Origin: an uncultured Clostridia bacterium
GTDB lineage: Bacteria > Bacillota_I > Bacilli_A > RF39 > UBA660
DNA: 35,498 nucleotides
Assembly: GCA_946533175.1 (NCBI GenBank)
Contig: CAMNBS010000003.1
Span: 1 to 35,498 of the forward strand
Direction of reading: 5' to 3'
Numbering within the stretch: position 1 is the first letter of the stretch; the number at the start of each line of letters is the position of its first letter. A program made the position numbers and the translations under genes. Below, piece by piece: positions 1 to 7,050 of the stretch. The notes beneath the pieces were generated by a model. It was given only the letters and a program-made list of their open reading frames with translations. It made no database searches and was not told the origin of the DNA.

Positions 1-29
1 GTCACTCCCTATATATCTATTATTCTATC

Positions 30-57
30 AAAAAAAAAGACTATTGACTAGTCTTTT
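30..57 (-). terminator. Intrinsic terminator after hpf
   Basis: Read on the minus strand, an 8-bp stem (AAAGACTA/TAGTCTTT, loop GTCAA) is followed by nine T residues. It lies about 80 bases past the hpf stop and is the only clear structure between hpf and the left edge. Confidence 0.75.
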
Positions 58-136
58 ACTTTGAATTTGTCTTGAAAGTTATCTTTAAATTGAATGTTTT
101 AATTTAGCTTATAAATATACTCAAAACTATTCTTTA

Positions 137-655
137 TTAACTTTCTATTATTCCATAACCTTGATCTTTACGTTTATATACAACACATACTGTATTAGTA
201 TCACTATCTTTATACATATAAAAATCATGTCCTGATAAATCCATTTGTAATATAGCTTCTTCAGCATTCATTGGTTTAACATCAACTTTTTTACGTTTAA
301 CAACATCATTATTTTCTTCTATTTCTAGTACATCATCAATATTAAATTCTTTTGCTTTAGATTTATTACGTGATTCTAATTTAGCCTTATTCTTGCGAAT
401 TTGTCTTTCTAATTTATTAATTAATAAATCAACTGCTGCATAAAAATCTTGTTGTTCTTCTTCAGCTCGTAAAATTAGAGTTTTAAGGGGAATAGTTACT
501 TCAACTTTTTGAGTATAACCACGAACCTTTACTAAAACGGTTGCCTTTGCTTTTTGATCAACTAAATATTTGTCAAGTTTACTTAATTTTTCTTTGACAT
601 ACCCTTTCATTGATTCAGTAATTTCAACTTTGTTTCCTCTGATAAGTATCTCCAT
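137..655 (-). CDS. hpf: Ribosome hibernation-promoting factor, long form
   Basis: A 172-residue protein of the long HPF/YfiA class. The N-terminal domain (about residues 1-100, starting MEILIRGNKVEITESM) binds the decoding centre of the 30S subunit. The C-terminal domain (about 115-172) has the typical run NAEEAILQMDLSGHDFYMY and the end YKRKDQGYGIIE; in the family it dimerises ribosomes into 100S particles in stationary phase. The ATG is preceded by AAGGAG eight bases upstream. In many Firmicutes hpf precedes secA and prfB; here prfB is about 22 kb away, and what follows hpf lies outside the window. It has its own terminator at 30-57. Confidence 0.95.
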   Translation of the reverse strand: MEILIRGNKVEITESMKGYVKEKLSKLDKYLVDQKAKATVLVKVRGYTQKVEVTIPLKTLILRAEEEQQDFYAAVDLLINKLERQIRKNKAKLESRNKSKAKEFNIDDVLEIEENNDVVKRKKVDVKPMNAEEAILQMDLSGHDFYMYKDSDTNTVCVVYKRKDQGYGIIES

Positions 656-741
656 ATTATCATCTCCTTGTATAAATAATATATCACAAAACAGTTAAAA
701 TTACTACGATTTTACATGATAAAAAAAATTATTTACATAAT

Positions 742-783
742 AAAACCACTAACAATTATTTTCCTTTGCTAGTGGTCTTTTTT
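742..783 (-). terminator. Inverted repeat, probable terminator after the cold-shock gene
   Basis: An 11-bp stem (ACCACTAGCAA/TTGTTAGTGGT on the minus strand, with one G-T pair) and a 10-base loop. The minus-strand tail is only TTTTATTATG, while the plus side has a better T run. With genes of the same direction on both sides, it most likely ends the csp transcript. Confidence 0.6.
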
Positions 784-800
784 ACTGCTAACATATCAAA

Positions 801-1019
801 TTACACAATGATTTCATCATTTACTACTGATACATTTGTTGCCTGATATCCCTTCGATGTATCAAGTAAAGTAAACTCAACACATTGTCCTTCCGTTAAA
901 CTCTTATAACCATCCTGATTAATTGCAGAATAATGGACGAAAATATCATCCTTATCTGTATATTCAATAAAACCATACCCTTTTTCATTATTAAACCACT
1001 TAACTCTACCTCTAACCAC
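801..1019 (-). CDS. csp: Cold-shock protein (CspA/CspB family)
   Basis: A 72-residue single cold-shock domain, close to the usual 66-70 residues. The RNP1-like stretch KGYGFIEY and the RNP2-like stretch DIFVHYSAI are both present, so it should bind single-stranded RNA and DNA as an RNA chaperone. The start is GTG, read from the conserved N-terminus MVRGRVKWFNNEKGYGF; a weak AGAGAG lies upstream. It is monocistronic, with its own promoter and a following hairpin. The leader is about 45 bases long, shorter than the long regulatory leaders of enterobacterial cspA. Confidence 0.95.
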   Translation of the reverse strand: MVRGRVKWFNNEKGYGFIEYTDKDDIFVHYSAINQDGYKSLTEGQCVEFTLLDTSKGYQATNVSVVNDEIIV

Positions 1020-1072
1020 GTTAATATCTCTCTTTCTTTTTTTTATTTAAGCAACCTAACACGCACCACTTT

Positions 1073-1101
1073 ATCGTATCAAAAATGCCATATTATGGCA
1101 A
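1073..1101 (-). promoter_or_regulatory. Sigma-A-type promoter of the cold-shock gene
   Basis: TTGCCA, 17 bases, TACGAT on the minus strand. The -35 box is part of a palindrome, TGCCATA-A-TATGGCA, at 1086-1100, followed by five T. The palindrome could be an operator or a weak second terminator for tagO. Confidence 0.6.
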
Positions 1102-1141
1102 GATTTTTTTACATTTTTTCTTCAAAAAAAACTTTAACTGT

Positions 1142-1186
1142 AAAGAAAAAAGATTATTCTTTATTTTCTCTTTTGAATAATCTTTT
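1142..1186 (-). terminator. Intrinsic terminator overlapping the tagO stop codon
   Basis: A 12-bp perfect stem (AAAAGATTATTC/GAATAATCTTTT) with a 15-base loop and a T-rich tail on the minus strand. The stop codon of tagO lies within the second arm. Confidence 0.8.
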
Positions 1187-2215
1187 ACTAGTAATAATAT
1201 CCGTTTTTAAAACAAATACTAACACAATAATAAATAATATTCCATAAATAATACGACCAATAAAAATATCTTTTGTATCATTCAATGTATACAAGATTGA
1301 TGCTATAGCAAAGAGAATATTTATACCATAAATAATTAATACGGTATTGCGATGTGAAAAACGCATTTTTAATAATTGATGATGCAAGTGTTGCTTGTCT
1401 GGTTCACTTATTTTTTTATGATTAACAAGTCTTCGAATAATAGCAAATAAAGTATCTAAAATAGGAACTGCTAAAATCATTAAAGGAATAAATACAGATG
1501 TTATGGCTGTAGTCTTAAATCCTAATAAAGAAAGTACAGCAATAGAAAATCCCATAAATAAAGCTCCAGAATCTCCAGCAAATATTTTAGCGGGATGAAA
1601 ATTATGAACTAAGAATCCTAAGGTACTACCTAGCATAATTAAAGATAGTAAAAATTCTAGTTCCCCAAATCTTCCCTGAAAGAAACATATTACAATTGTT
1701 GAAATATAAAAAATACTTGAAATACCACCGGATAAACCATCTAATCCATCAATTAAATTAATAATATTGGTACAAGCCACAATAAATAATATTGTAATTG
1801 GATAAGCAAAAATACCAAAAGATATATCTAAACCTAAAATAGTAACATTCTCTAGTAAAATATTTCCATAAAAGGTAATAACACTACTAGCTATTATTTG
1901 ACCTAATAGTTTTGCTTTAGCACTAATCGGCTTTATATCATCAATCATTCCTGTTAAAACAATAATAAAACTTCCAATTAGAATAGAATTCATCTGAATA
2001 GTGTTATGGCCAAAAATCATATATCCTAATAAAAATCCTGCAAAAATACCTAAACCACCTAATCTTGGTATAGGCTTAGTATGAACCTTTCTGGCATCTG
2101 GAATATCCAGAGCATTAATATGAATAGCAATCTTTTTAATAAATGGCGTTATTATCGCCACAATTACCATACACACACCAACCACTAATAAACTATATTT
2201 TACTTCTTCACTCAT
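1154..2215 (-). CDS. tagO: Undecaprenyl-phosphate N-acetylglucosamine-1-phosphate transferase (TagO/WecA)
   Basis: A 353-residue polytopic membrane protein of the MraY/WecA superfamily. It has about ten hydrophobic segments and the family motifs: Asp-Asp at 92-93 (GMIDDIKP), the Mg-binding region NIINLIDGLDGLSGG (150-164), and the cytoplasmic HLHHQLL near residue 275 that marks the WecA/TagO branch rather than MraY. The family transfers GlcNAc-1-phosphate to undecaprenyl phosphate, the first step in making wall teichoic acid or related envelope glycopolymers. GAGGTAG lies just before the ATG. It ends in its own terminator and has a possible promoter at 2232-2260. No other teichoic acid genes are in the window. 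Confidence 0.92.
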   Translation of the reverse strand: MSEEVKYSLLVVGVCMVIVAIITPFIKKIAIHINALDIPDARKVHTKPIPRLGGLGIFAGFLLGYMIFGHNTIQMNSILIGSFIIVLTGMIDDIKPISAKAKLLGQIIASSVITFYGNILLENVTILGLDISFGIFAYPITILFIVACTNIINLIDGLDGLSGGISSIFYISTIVICFFQGRFGELEFLLSLIMLGSTLGFLVHNFHPAKIFAGDSGALFMGFSIAVLSLLGFKTTAITSVFIPLMILAVPILDTLFAIIRRLVNHKKISEPDKQHLHHQLLKMRFSHRNTVLIIYGINILFAIASILYTLNDTKDIFIGRIIYGILFIIVLVFVLKTDIITSKRLFKRENKE

Positions 2216-2231
2216 AACTACCTCAAAAATA

Positions 2232-2260
2232 ATTGTATCAAATTAACAAAAAAATATCTA
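2232..2260 (-). promoter_or_regulatory. Possible promoter of tagO
   Basis: TAGATA, 17 bases, TACAAT on the minus strand, about 16 bases before the tagO start. The -10 box is good; the -35 box matches consensus at four positions of six. Confidence 0.4.
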
Positions 2261-2295
2261 TAATTATACAAAAAATACCGCACATTGACATTAAC

Positions 2296-3375
2296 TTATG
2301 AATTTGTAATATCAATAATACCAATTTCTGAATATGTACCTGTCTTAAACATTATTGCCCAATCAGATATACCTGAATTAACAATAAAATTAGTACTCCC
2401 TCTTGTATGTAATCCATACACTTCATCATTGGCATGCATTAATATACCAATTAGTCCAAGGGGTATTAATTGTCCACCATGGGTATGACCAGATAATACT
2501 AAATCAACTTTATTCATTTCGTTTTGATAATCATTAGGTTGATGATTTAAATCAATAACATACTTTTTTTTATCAAGATTCATCGTTAACTCATCAATAC
2601 TCTTTCTTGATGGATCACTGCGATCTTTTCTTCCAATTAAGTAAATATAATCGTTAATATTAGCAATATCATCTTCCAATACATGAACATTATGTTCTTT
2701 AAATTTAGAAACTAAATCATCATAACTAAAATCACGTGATTGATAATAACCTTTATCATGATTACCATTTACATAATATATGCCATATTTAGGTTTTAAT
2801 TCTTCAAAAGCTTCAATACTTTTTTCCATATCACTTCTTTTCGTATCATCATCAACAAAATCCCCAGTAATAACAACTATATCACATTCAATATTACTCA
2901 ATTTTTGTATTTTTCTATAAAATTCTTCCCCATCAAAGGTTGTTCCCATATGTGCATCAGATATTTGAATAATACGAAAATTTTCGCTACCTAAGTCTTT
3001 ATTAGTGTAAATAACATAATGTGTTTCAAATACATGATAATTTAAATAAATACCAATTCCTAAATAAATAACGGTTATCATTAAGCCAATTAAATAAGCA
3101 TAATTATAAGAATAATTCTTCTTAATACTTTTATTAACTATTTTCATAACTATTTCACTTATAAATATAAAAAACATTAAATGTAATAACACGATCACAA
3201 AATTAACTAAACCTATAATTATATATAAAATAACCAATGGTAAGACTAAACATAATAATCTCAAATATTTATTATTAATCTGCTTTATAAAAGAAATATT
3301 TTTCATTTTATTTAAAACATAATAAATCGCATAAAATAAGATGATAATAGCTAAAATAATAATTATATAAAACAT
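2296..3375 (-). CDS. Membrane-anchored metallophosphoesterase (YkuE/YaeI type)
   Basis: A 359-residue protein. About 115 N-terminal residues form four hydrophobic segments (near 1-20, 40-58, 60-80 and 95-115). The rest is a calcineurin-like phosphoesterase with all metal-binding blocks in order: DAHMG near 140, GDFVDDD near 172, GNHD near 205 and GHTHGGQ near 297. The DxH block here reads DAH. Related proteins act at the outer face of the membrane, some on lipid-linked phosphate substrates. The real substrate cannot be inferred. It stands alone between mbl and tagO, both on the same strand, with a short gap on each side. Confidence 0.85.
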   Translation of the reverse strand: MFYIIIILAIIILFYAIYYVLNKMKNISFIKQINNKYLRLLCLVLPLVILYIIIGLVNFVIVLLHLMFFIFISEIVMKIVNKSIKKNYSYNYAYLIGLMITVIYLGIGIYLNYHVFETHYVIYTNKDLGSENFRIIQISDAHMGTTFDGEEFYRKIQKLSNIECDIVVITGDFVDDDTKRSDMEKSIEAFEELKPKYGIYYVNGNHDKGYYQSRDFSYDDLVSKFKEHNVHVLEDDIANINDYIYLIGRKDRSDPSRKSIDELTMNLDKKKYVIDLNHQPNDYQNEMNKVDLVLSGHTHGGQLIPLGLIGILMHANDEVYGLHTRGSTNFIVNSGISDWAIMFKTGTYSEIGIIDITNS

Positions 3376-3400
3376 ATATACCTCTTTTTAATTATATTAG

Positions 3401-3430
3401 AAAAAAAGAAAAAAAGAAAGATTATCTTTC
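3401..3430 (-). terminator. Weak terminator at the end of mbl
   Basis: Minus strand: GAAAG, loop ATAAT, CTTTC, then seven T, overlapping the mbl stop codon. The stem is only 5 bp, so read-through is likely. Confidence 0.45.
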
Positions 3431-4408
3431 TAATAAATATATATTATCTAATAATATTCCCGTACCTTCAACAACACTAGTTAATGGGTTAGATGCCAAT
3501 TTTACTGCTACTTCCAACTCTTTACTAAATAGTTTTTCCATTCCATTAATTAAAGATCCTCCACCAGTTAATATTATTCCATTTTCCATAATATCTGCTG
3601 ATAGTTCAGGTGGTGTCTCTTCTAAAACCTGCTTTGCGGCATTAATTATTTTTTCAATATCGTTTTTTAAAGCTAAAGATACTTCATCACTATATATAAT
3701 AATGGTCTTTGGAAGTCCAGTCATTAAATCTCTTCCTTTTACTTTATAAGACTTTTTCTTATCATTCTCATTTTTAACAACAGTACCAATTTCTTTTTTT
3801 ATTAGTTCTGCCGTTCTTTCACCAATTAATAATTTATGTTTTTCTTTAAGATAATTTTTAATATTATTATCAAAGGAATTACCCGCAATTTTCAAAGATT
3901 TTGATAAGACAATGTCTCCTAAAGACAAAACAGCAATATCGGTTGTTCCACCACCAATATCAATAATCATATTACCATTTGGTTTACTAATATCAAGTCC
4001 TGTTCCTATCGCAGCTACTTTAGGTTCTTCTTCTAAAAAAACTTTTTTAGCTCCTAATCTTTCAGCTGCTTCCCGGATAGCATTTTTTTCTACTTTTGTT
4101 GTATCTGTTGGACAACAAATAATTATTCTTGGCTTTCGAAAACCCCATCCTTTTACTTTATTAATAAAGTAATTTAACATTAATAATGTTACATCAAAAT
4201 CAGCAATTACACCGTCACGCATTGGTTTTATTGCTTCATACTTTCCTGGAGTTTTTCCTAACATAAGGTACGCATCACTACCAAAAGCAAGAGGCTTTTT
4301 ACTTGTTTTTTCTAAAGCTACAACGCTAGGCTCATTTAAAACAATACCTTCACCTTTAATATATATAAGTACATTTGCCGTCCCTAAATCTATTCCTATA
4401 TCTTTCAT
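3422..4408 (-). CDS. mbl: MreB/Mbl-type actin-like rod-shape protein
   Basis: A 328-residue bacterial actin homologue with the expected phosphate-1 motif (DIGIDLGTANVLIY, residues 3-16), the phosphate-2 motif (MIIDIGGGTTDIAVLS, near 147-162) and the adenosine motif near 280 (GIILTGGGSLINGM). Filaments of this family guide the elongation machinery along the inner membrane. I call it mbl because it directly follows spoIIID, as in Bacillus subtilis; sequence alone does not separate Mbl from MreB or MreBH. GGTGA sits four bases before the ATG, and the gap to spoIIID is 22 bases. No mreC or mreD is adjacent. Confidence 0.92.
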   Translation of the reverse strand: MKDIGIDLGTANVLIYIKGEGIVLNEPSVVALEKTSKKPLAFGSDAYLMLGKTPGKYEAIKPMRDGVIADFDVTLLMLNYFINKVKGWGFRKPRIIICCPTDTTKVEKNAIREAAERLGAKKVFLEEEPKVAAIGTGLDISKPNGNMIIDIGGGTTDIAVLSLGDIVLSKSLKIAGNSFDNNIKNYLKEKHKLLIGERTAELIKKEIGTVVKNENDKKKSYKVKGRDLMTGLPKTIIIYSDEVSLALKNDIEKIINAAKQVLEETPPELSADIMENGIILTGGGSLINGMEKLFSKELEVAVKLASNPLTSVVEGTGILLDNIYLLER

Positions 4409-4430
4409 ATCGTCACCATTATTATTATGA

Positions 4431-4619
4431 CTAACTTTTCTCTTTTAATACTTGATAAACACGATTATACAGCTTTGTATCAAAAAATTTCAATTTGTTA
4501 TTTAAATCATCATATATAATATCTTCATTCACATGCAAAATATTCGATAATTCACTATAATTTTTATTCAAAGACAATAAAAGTCGACATTCTATTAATA
4601 TTCTATCTATCTCAGTCAT
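4431..4619 (-). CDS. spoIIID: Short SpoIIID-like transcription factor
   Basis: A 62-residue protein whose middle aligns, from memory, with the helix-turn-helix of Bacillus SpoIIID: a helix around LIECRLLL, the turn region YSELSNILHVNEDIIYDDL, and a last helix LYNRVYQVLKE. It lacks the N-terminal extension and the basic C-terminal tail; the Bacillus protein is about 90 residues. SpoIIID is a mother-cell regulator acting with sigma-E. The call rests largely on position between spoIIQ and mbl, as in Bacillus. The start has AAGGGTGA upstream. The recognition helix is more acidic than in the family (IIYDDL for VHKDL), so DNA binding may be altered. Confidence 0.7.
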   Translation of the reverse strand: MTEIDRILIECRLLLSLNKNYSELSNILHVNEDIIYDDLNNKLKFFDTKLYNRVYQVLKEKS

Positions 4620-4651
4620 ATTTCACCCTTAAATTCTATTAAAAAAGATGA

Positions 4652-5284
4652 TTAAATATCACCTAATTTTTTACCAATGCATTTAAGAGGATCTATTGTT
4701 TCACCACTTTTATAAATTTCTAAATGCAAATGATTTCCTAATTCTTTATCAATATTATTTTTACCACTCGTACCTATTTTTTGTCCAGAGAGAATAACAT
4801 CACCCCTACTAACATCAACTTCTCCTAAACTTTGATATACACTTATTACCTCTCCATTATGTCTTACTTTTACTGTTTTTCCAAGTAATTCATCTTCACT
4901 AACGTCAATTACAGTGCCATCATAGATAGATAAAACATCAAATGTTTCCTCTAAATAATAATCAATTCCTGTATTTGGCATATAAGTATCAGCATAAAAA
5001 ACAATTGATTTTGCCTTTTGTTCTTCATTATCACTAGCATTATAATAATATCGGGCAATCTTCATATTTTCTTGTGAATAAGGATTATTTATTTTTTCTA
5101 CCGTATTAATTATTGGAATAGTACGATTTAAAATAGTATTAGTAACAAAAGTAATATTCTCCATATCTACAGTATTTGTATATTTATCATAAGCTTTTTT
5201 AGTAAAATAAATACCAACTGTTACCGAAAATAAAAATAATAAATATAATGTAGGAATTAAATATGATTTTCTTTTTCTTTTCAT
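4652..5284 (-). CDS. spoIIQ: SpoIIQ, forespore LytM/M23-domain protein
   Basis: A 210-residue protein with a short basic N-terminus, one membrane segment (about 9-28) and an extracytoplasmic M23/LytM domain (about 92-205). In sporulators SpoIIQ is made in the forespore and pairs with mother-cell SpoIIIAH across the septum during engulfment. The HxH pair is present (H185, H187 in NHLHLEIY), as is the Asp of the first motif (D108). The first zinc ligand is Asn (N104 in PNTGIDYY), so peptidase activity is unlikely. I recall that Bacillus SpoIIQ is degenerate at the same motif. It may share a transcript with spoIIID 32 bases downstream. A forespore-type promoter lies upstream. Confidence 0.85.
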   Translation of the reverse strand: MKRKRKSYLIPTLYLLFLFSVTVGIYFTKKAYDKYTNTVDMENITFVTNTILNRTIPIINTVEKINNPYSQENMKIARYYYNASDNEEQKAKSIVFYADTYMPNTGIDYYLEETFDVLSIYDGTVIDVSEDELLGKTVKVRHNGEVISVYQSLGEVDVSRGDVILSGQKIGTSGKNNIDKELGNHLHLEIYKSGETIDPLKCIGKKLGDI

Positions 5285-5302
5285 TTATTCACCTCACATT
5301 TT

Positions 5303-5332
5303 CATTATGAACAAAAAATCAAACTTTTATAC
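5303..5332 (-). promoter_or_regulatory. Sigma-F/sigma-G-like promoter of spoIIQ
   Basis: GTATA (5328-5332), 18 bases, CATAATG (5303-5309) on the minus strand; 18 bases separate the -10 box from the ATG. This resembles the sigma-G consensus (GnATA, 18 bases, CATnnTA) and its sigma-F relative. The -35 element lies in the loop of the ywzB terminator. spoIIR has the same arrangement. Confidence 0.6.
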
Positions 5333-5344
5333 TAAAAAAGTTTG
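5313..5344 (-). terminator. Terminator of the rpiB-ywzB transcript
   Basis: A 9-bp stem CAAACTTTT/AAAAGTTTG, a 7-base loop and the tail ATTTTTTG on the minus strand. It overlaps the ywzB stop codon and the spoIIQ promoter. Confidence 0.75.
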
Positions 5345-5523
5345 ATAACCGCTAAATCATATAAAAAATTAGTAAGCAAATAAATAATAATTAAAACCAT
5401 AATAACATAAAATACTCTAGCTTTGATAACTTGATTTTTTTTAAAGATACTATTAATATTTACAGCATCAAAAGACCATATAACAATAATACTACTCACA
5501 ATATATAATAAAAATTTAAGCAT
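5332..5523 (-). CDS. ywzB: YwzB-like small membrane protein (DUF1146 type)
   Basis: A 63-residue protein with two predicted membrane helices (about residues 3-22 and 40-58) joined by a loop with the conserved-looking FDAVNINSIFKKNQ. The pattern fits the DUF1146/YwzB family, of unknown function, which in Bacillus lies close to murA and spoIID. I start it at the ATG at 5523, which overlaps the rpiB stop as ATGCTTAA, rather than at an upstream TTG inside rpiB. Translation is probably coupled to rpiB. It ends in a terminator that carries the spoIIQ promoter. Confidence 0.65.
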   Translation of the reverse strand: MLKFLLYIVSSIIVIWSFDAVNINSIFKKNQVIKARVFYVIMVLIIIYLLTNFLYDLAVIKLF

Positions 5524-5968
5524 GATACTTTCCACTTTCAATATCTTTTAATTTATTAAGACGTTTTATATGCTTATCTAAATTAGAAAATGGTGTTGTA
5601 ATAAATGTTTCAATAATTCTAATAGCTTTTTCAAAAGACATTTTTTCACCAAACGCAATAGCATTTGTATCATTATCACTTCTTGTATGTAATGCTTCTT
5701 CTTCATCACTTACTTTAGCACAATAAATTCCTTTTATCTTATTTAAAGCTATACTTATACCAATTCCACTACCACAAATAGCAATACCAAAATCAACTTC
5801 ATGATTTACAATTCCTTTTCCTAGTTTATAAGCAAAATCTGGATAATCACAAGATATATCGCTATTAGTGCCATAATCAATAATAGAATACCCTTTTTTA
5901 GATAAATAATTTATTAATTCATTTTTTAATTTAAAACCACGATGGTCTGAAGCAAATCCTAATTTCAT
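5516..5968 (-). CDS. rpiB: Ribose-5-phosphate isomerase B (RpiB/LacAB family)
   Basis: A 150-residue protein that interconverts ribose 5-phosphate and ribulose 5-phosphate in the non-oxidative pentose phosphate pathway. The start MKLGFASDHRGFKLK matches the family N-terminus. The catalytic Cys lies in AICGSGIGISIALNK, and the phosphate-binding region HTRSDNDTNAIAFGEK is present. I use the ATG at 5968: GGTGAT lies four bases before it, while an in-frame ATG five codons upstream has no ribosome site. A possible promoter, TTAACT-17-TATGAT, overlaps the rpmE terminator tail. LacA/LacB subunits are an alternative, but there is no second copy. Confidence 0.93.
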   Translation of the reverse strand: MKLGFASDHRGFKLKNELINYLSKKGYSIIDYGTNSDISCDYPDFAYKLGKGIVNHEVDFGIAICGSGIGISIALNKIKGIYCAKVSDEEEALHTRSDNDTNAIAFGEKMSFEKAIRIIETFITTPFSNLDKHIKRLNKLKDIESGKYHA

Positions 5969-6004
5969 TTTTATCACCACCATAAATATATCATATTTTA
6001 TAAT

Positions 6005-6034
6005 AAAAAAAAAGTTAAATTCTAAGATCTAACT
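6005..6034 (-). terminator. Terminator after rpmE
   Basis: An 8-bp stem with one G-T pair (AGTTAGAT/ATTTAACT), a 6-base loop CTTAGA and nine T on the minus strand. It overlaps the rpmE stop codon. Confidence 0.75.
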
Positions 6035-6239
6035 AATTTTCAAAACCATATTTTTTATTAAATTTATCAACACGTCCAGTTTTAGAACCACGAGCTTGTT
6101 TACCAGTAAAAAATGGATGACATTTTGAACATATTTCAACATTAATTTCTTTCTTTGTTGAACGAGTTTTAAATGTTTCACCACAAGCACATGTTACTAC
6201 TGAATCAACGTATTCTACCTTTTTAGCTTCCTTTGCCAT
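6033..6239 (-). CDS. rpmE: 50S ribosomal protein L31, zinc-binding type
   Basis: A 68-residue L31 with the four zinc-ligand cysteines: CACGETF near residue 17 and ICSKCHPFFTGKQ near 37, followed by the conserved GRVDKFNKKY end. The intact CxC and CxxC pairs mark the zinc-containing form rather than the zinc-free paralogue induced on zinc starvation. The N-terminus has a lysine-rich extension (MAKEAKKVEY) before the usual start of the family. AAAGGAG lies upstream of the ATG. It has its own strong promoter and terminator. Confidence 0.95.
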   Translation of the reverse strand: MAKEAKKVEYVDSVVTCACGETFKTRSTKKEINVEICSKCHPFFTGKQARGSKTGRVDKFNKKYGFEN

Positions 6240-6271
6240 TATTTATTCTCCTTTCGCCATGAACTTAATCA

Positions 6272-6289
6272 TAGTAATACAAATTACTA
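6272..6289 (-). other. Small hairpin in the rpmE leader
   Basis: A 7-bp stem TAGTAAT/ATTACTA with a TTGT loop lies at about the start of the rpmE transcript, between the -10 box and the ribosome site. It could be a compact autoregulatory leader of a ribosomal protein gene, or chance in AT-rich sequence. Confidence 0.3.
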
Positions 6290-6293
6290 GGAT

Positions 6294-6322
6294 ATTATAA
6301 CAACAAACATAGGAAAAATCAA
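6294..6322 (-). promoter_or_regulatory. Promoter of rpmE
   Basis: TTGATT, 17 bases, TATAAT on the minus strand, about 55 bases before the rpmE ATG. Confidence 0.7.
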
Positions 6323-6333
6323 GCTTTTTATGA

Positions 6334-7008
6334 TTATTCCAAATATTTCTCAATCATCCTAGCTATCATAATATAACCATTTCTATTTAAAAATGGCGAT
6401 GGATATTTATCTTGATATGTATTCTCTTTTACTAATTCATAAAGACTAATATAAATAGCATTATGTTCTTTTAATATGTTATTAAGACGATTATCCATAT
6501 TACAAAAAAACTCATCTATGTCACTATCATAATAATTTGTTGGATTAAAATAACCTAAAAAAATAATCTTCCCTTGAGCATATTTTCTTATTTCTAAAAT
6601 TAATTTTTCAATATCACTATACATTTTATCAAAATATGCTTTATTATCATAATGATAAAAGAGTTCTTCCATACCAACACTTACTACAATAATATCGCTT
6701 TCGCGTAATACTTTTTTTATATAATATTCGTGATTATCTATCCATATAGTTCGATTATTTTGAATATCTTTTAATAAACCACTAATCGTCTTATTATAAA
6801 AATAGTTATTAAATTGACCTAATTGATTTTTTTGATATAATGATTCTTTAACTAGTTCATTATAACCAATATCTTTAACATTAAAAGAGTTTATTCCTCT
6901 AATTAGACTATCACCTATCGAAACATAATTAATCTTTTTAGGATTTTTTACCTGATATATTAAAAAAATACATAAAAAAGTAACTAAAAGAAACAATATT
7001 TTTTTCAT
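6334..7008 (-). CDS. SGNH/GDSL-like secreted protein with an incomplete active site
   Basis: A 224-residue protein with an N-terminal signal or anchor helix (about 3-20) and an SGNH-hydrolase-like fold. The nucleophile block reads VSIGDSLIRG near residue 29, typical of the family. The usual GxND block appears as SVGMEEL, and the C-terminal DxxH block is replaced by YPSPFLNRNGY, which lacks both Asp and His at the aligned places. Intact relatives such as YpmR are lipases or esterases acting outside the membrane. Here activity is doubtful unless other residues serve. GGTGAT precedes the ATG. It lies downstream of the murA terminator. Confidence 0.7.
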   Translation of the reverse strand: MKKILFLLVTFLCIFLIYQVKNPKKINYVSIGDSLIRGINSFNVKDIGYNELVKESLYQKNQLGQFNNYFYNKTISGLLKDIQNNRTIWIDNHEYYIKKVLRESDIIVVSVGMEELFYHYDNKAYFDKMYSDIEKLILEIRKYAQGKIIFLGYFNPTNYYDSDIDEFFCNMDNRLNNILKEHNAIYISLYELVKENTYQDKYPSPFLNRNGYIMIARMIEKYLE

Positions 7009-7016
7009 AAATCACC

Positions 7017-7050
7017 AAAAAAAAGAAATATCATTGTATTATATTTCTTT
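7017..7050 (-). terminator. Terminator after murA
   Basis: A 10-bp perfect stem AAAGAAATAT/ATATTTCTTT, a 9-base loop and eight T on the minus strand. It contains the murA stop codon. Confidence 0.8.

Noticed and set aside
1086..1100. Palindrome before csp as a full intrinsic terminator of tagO
   Set aside because: A much better terminator overlaps the tagO stop, and the palindrome is part of the csp promoter.
933..1247. Plus-strand frame of 104 codons across csp and tagO
   Set aside because: It runs antisense through two recognised genes and their intergenic region and shows no protein-like pattern.
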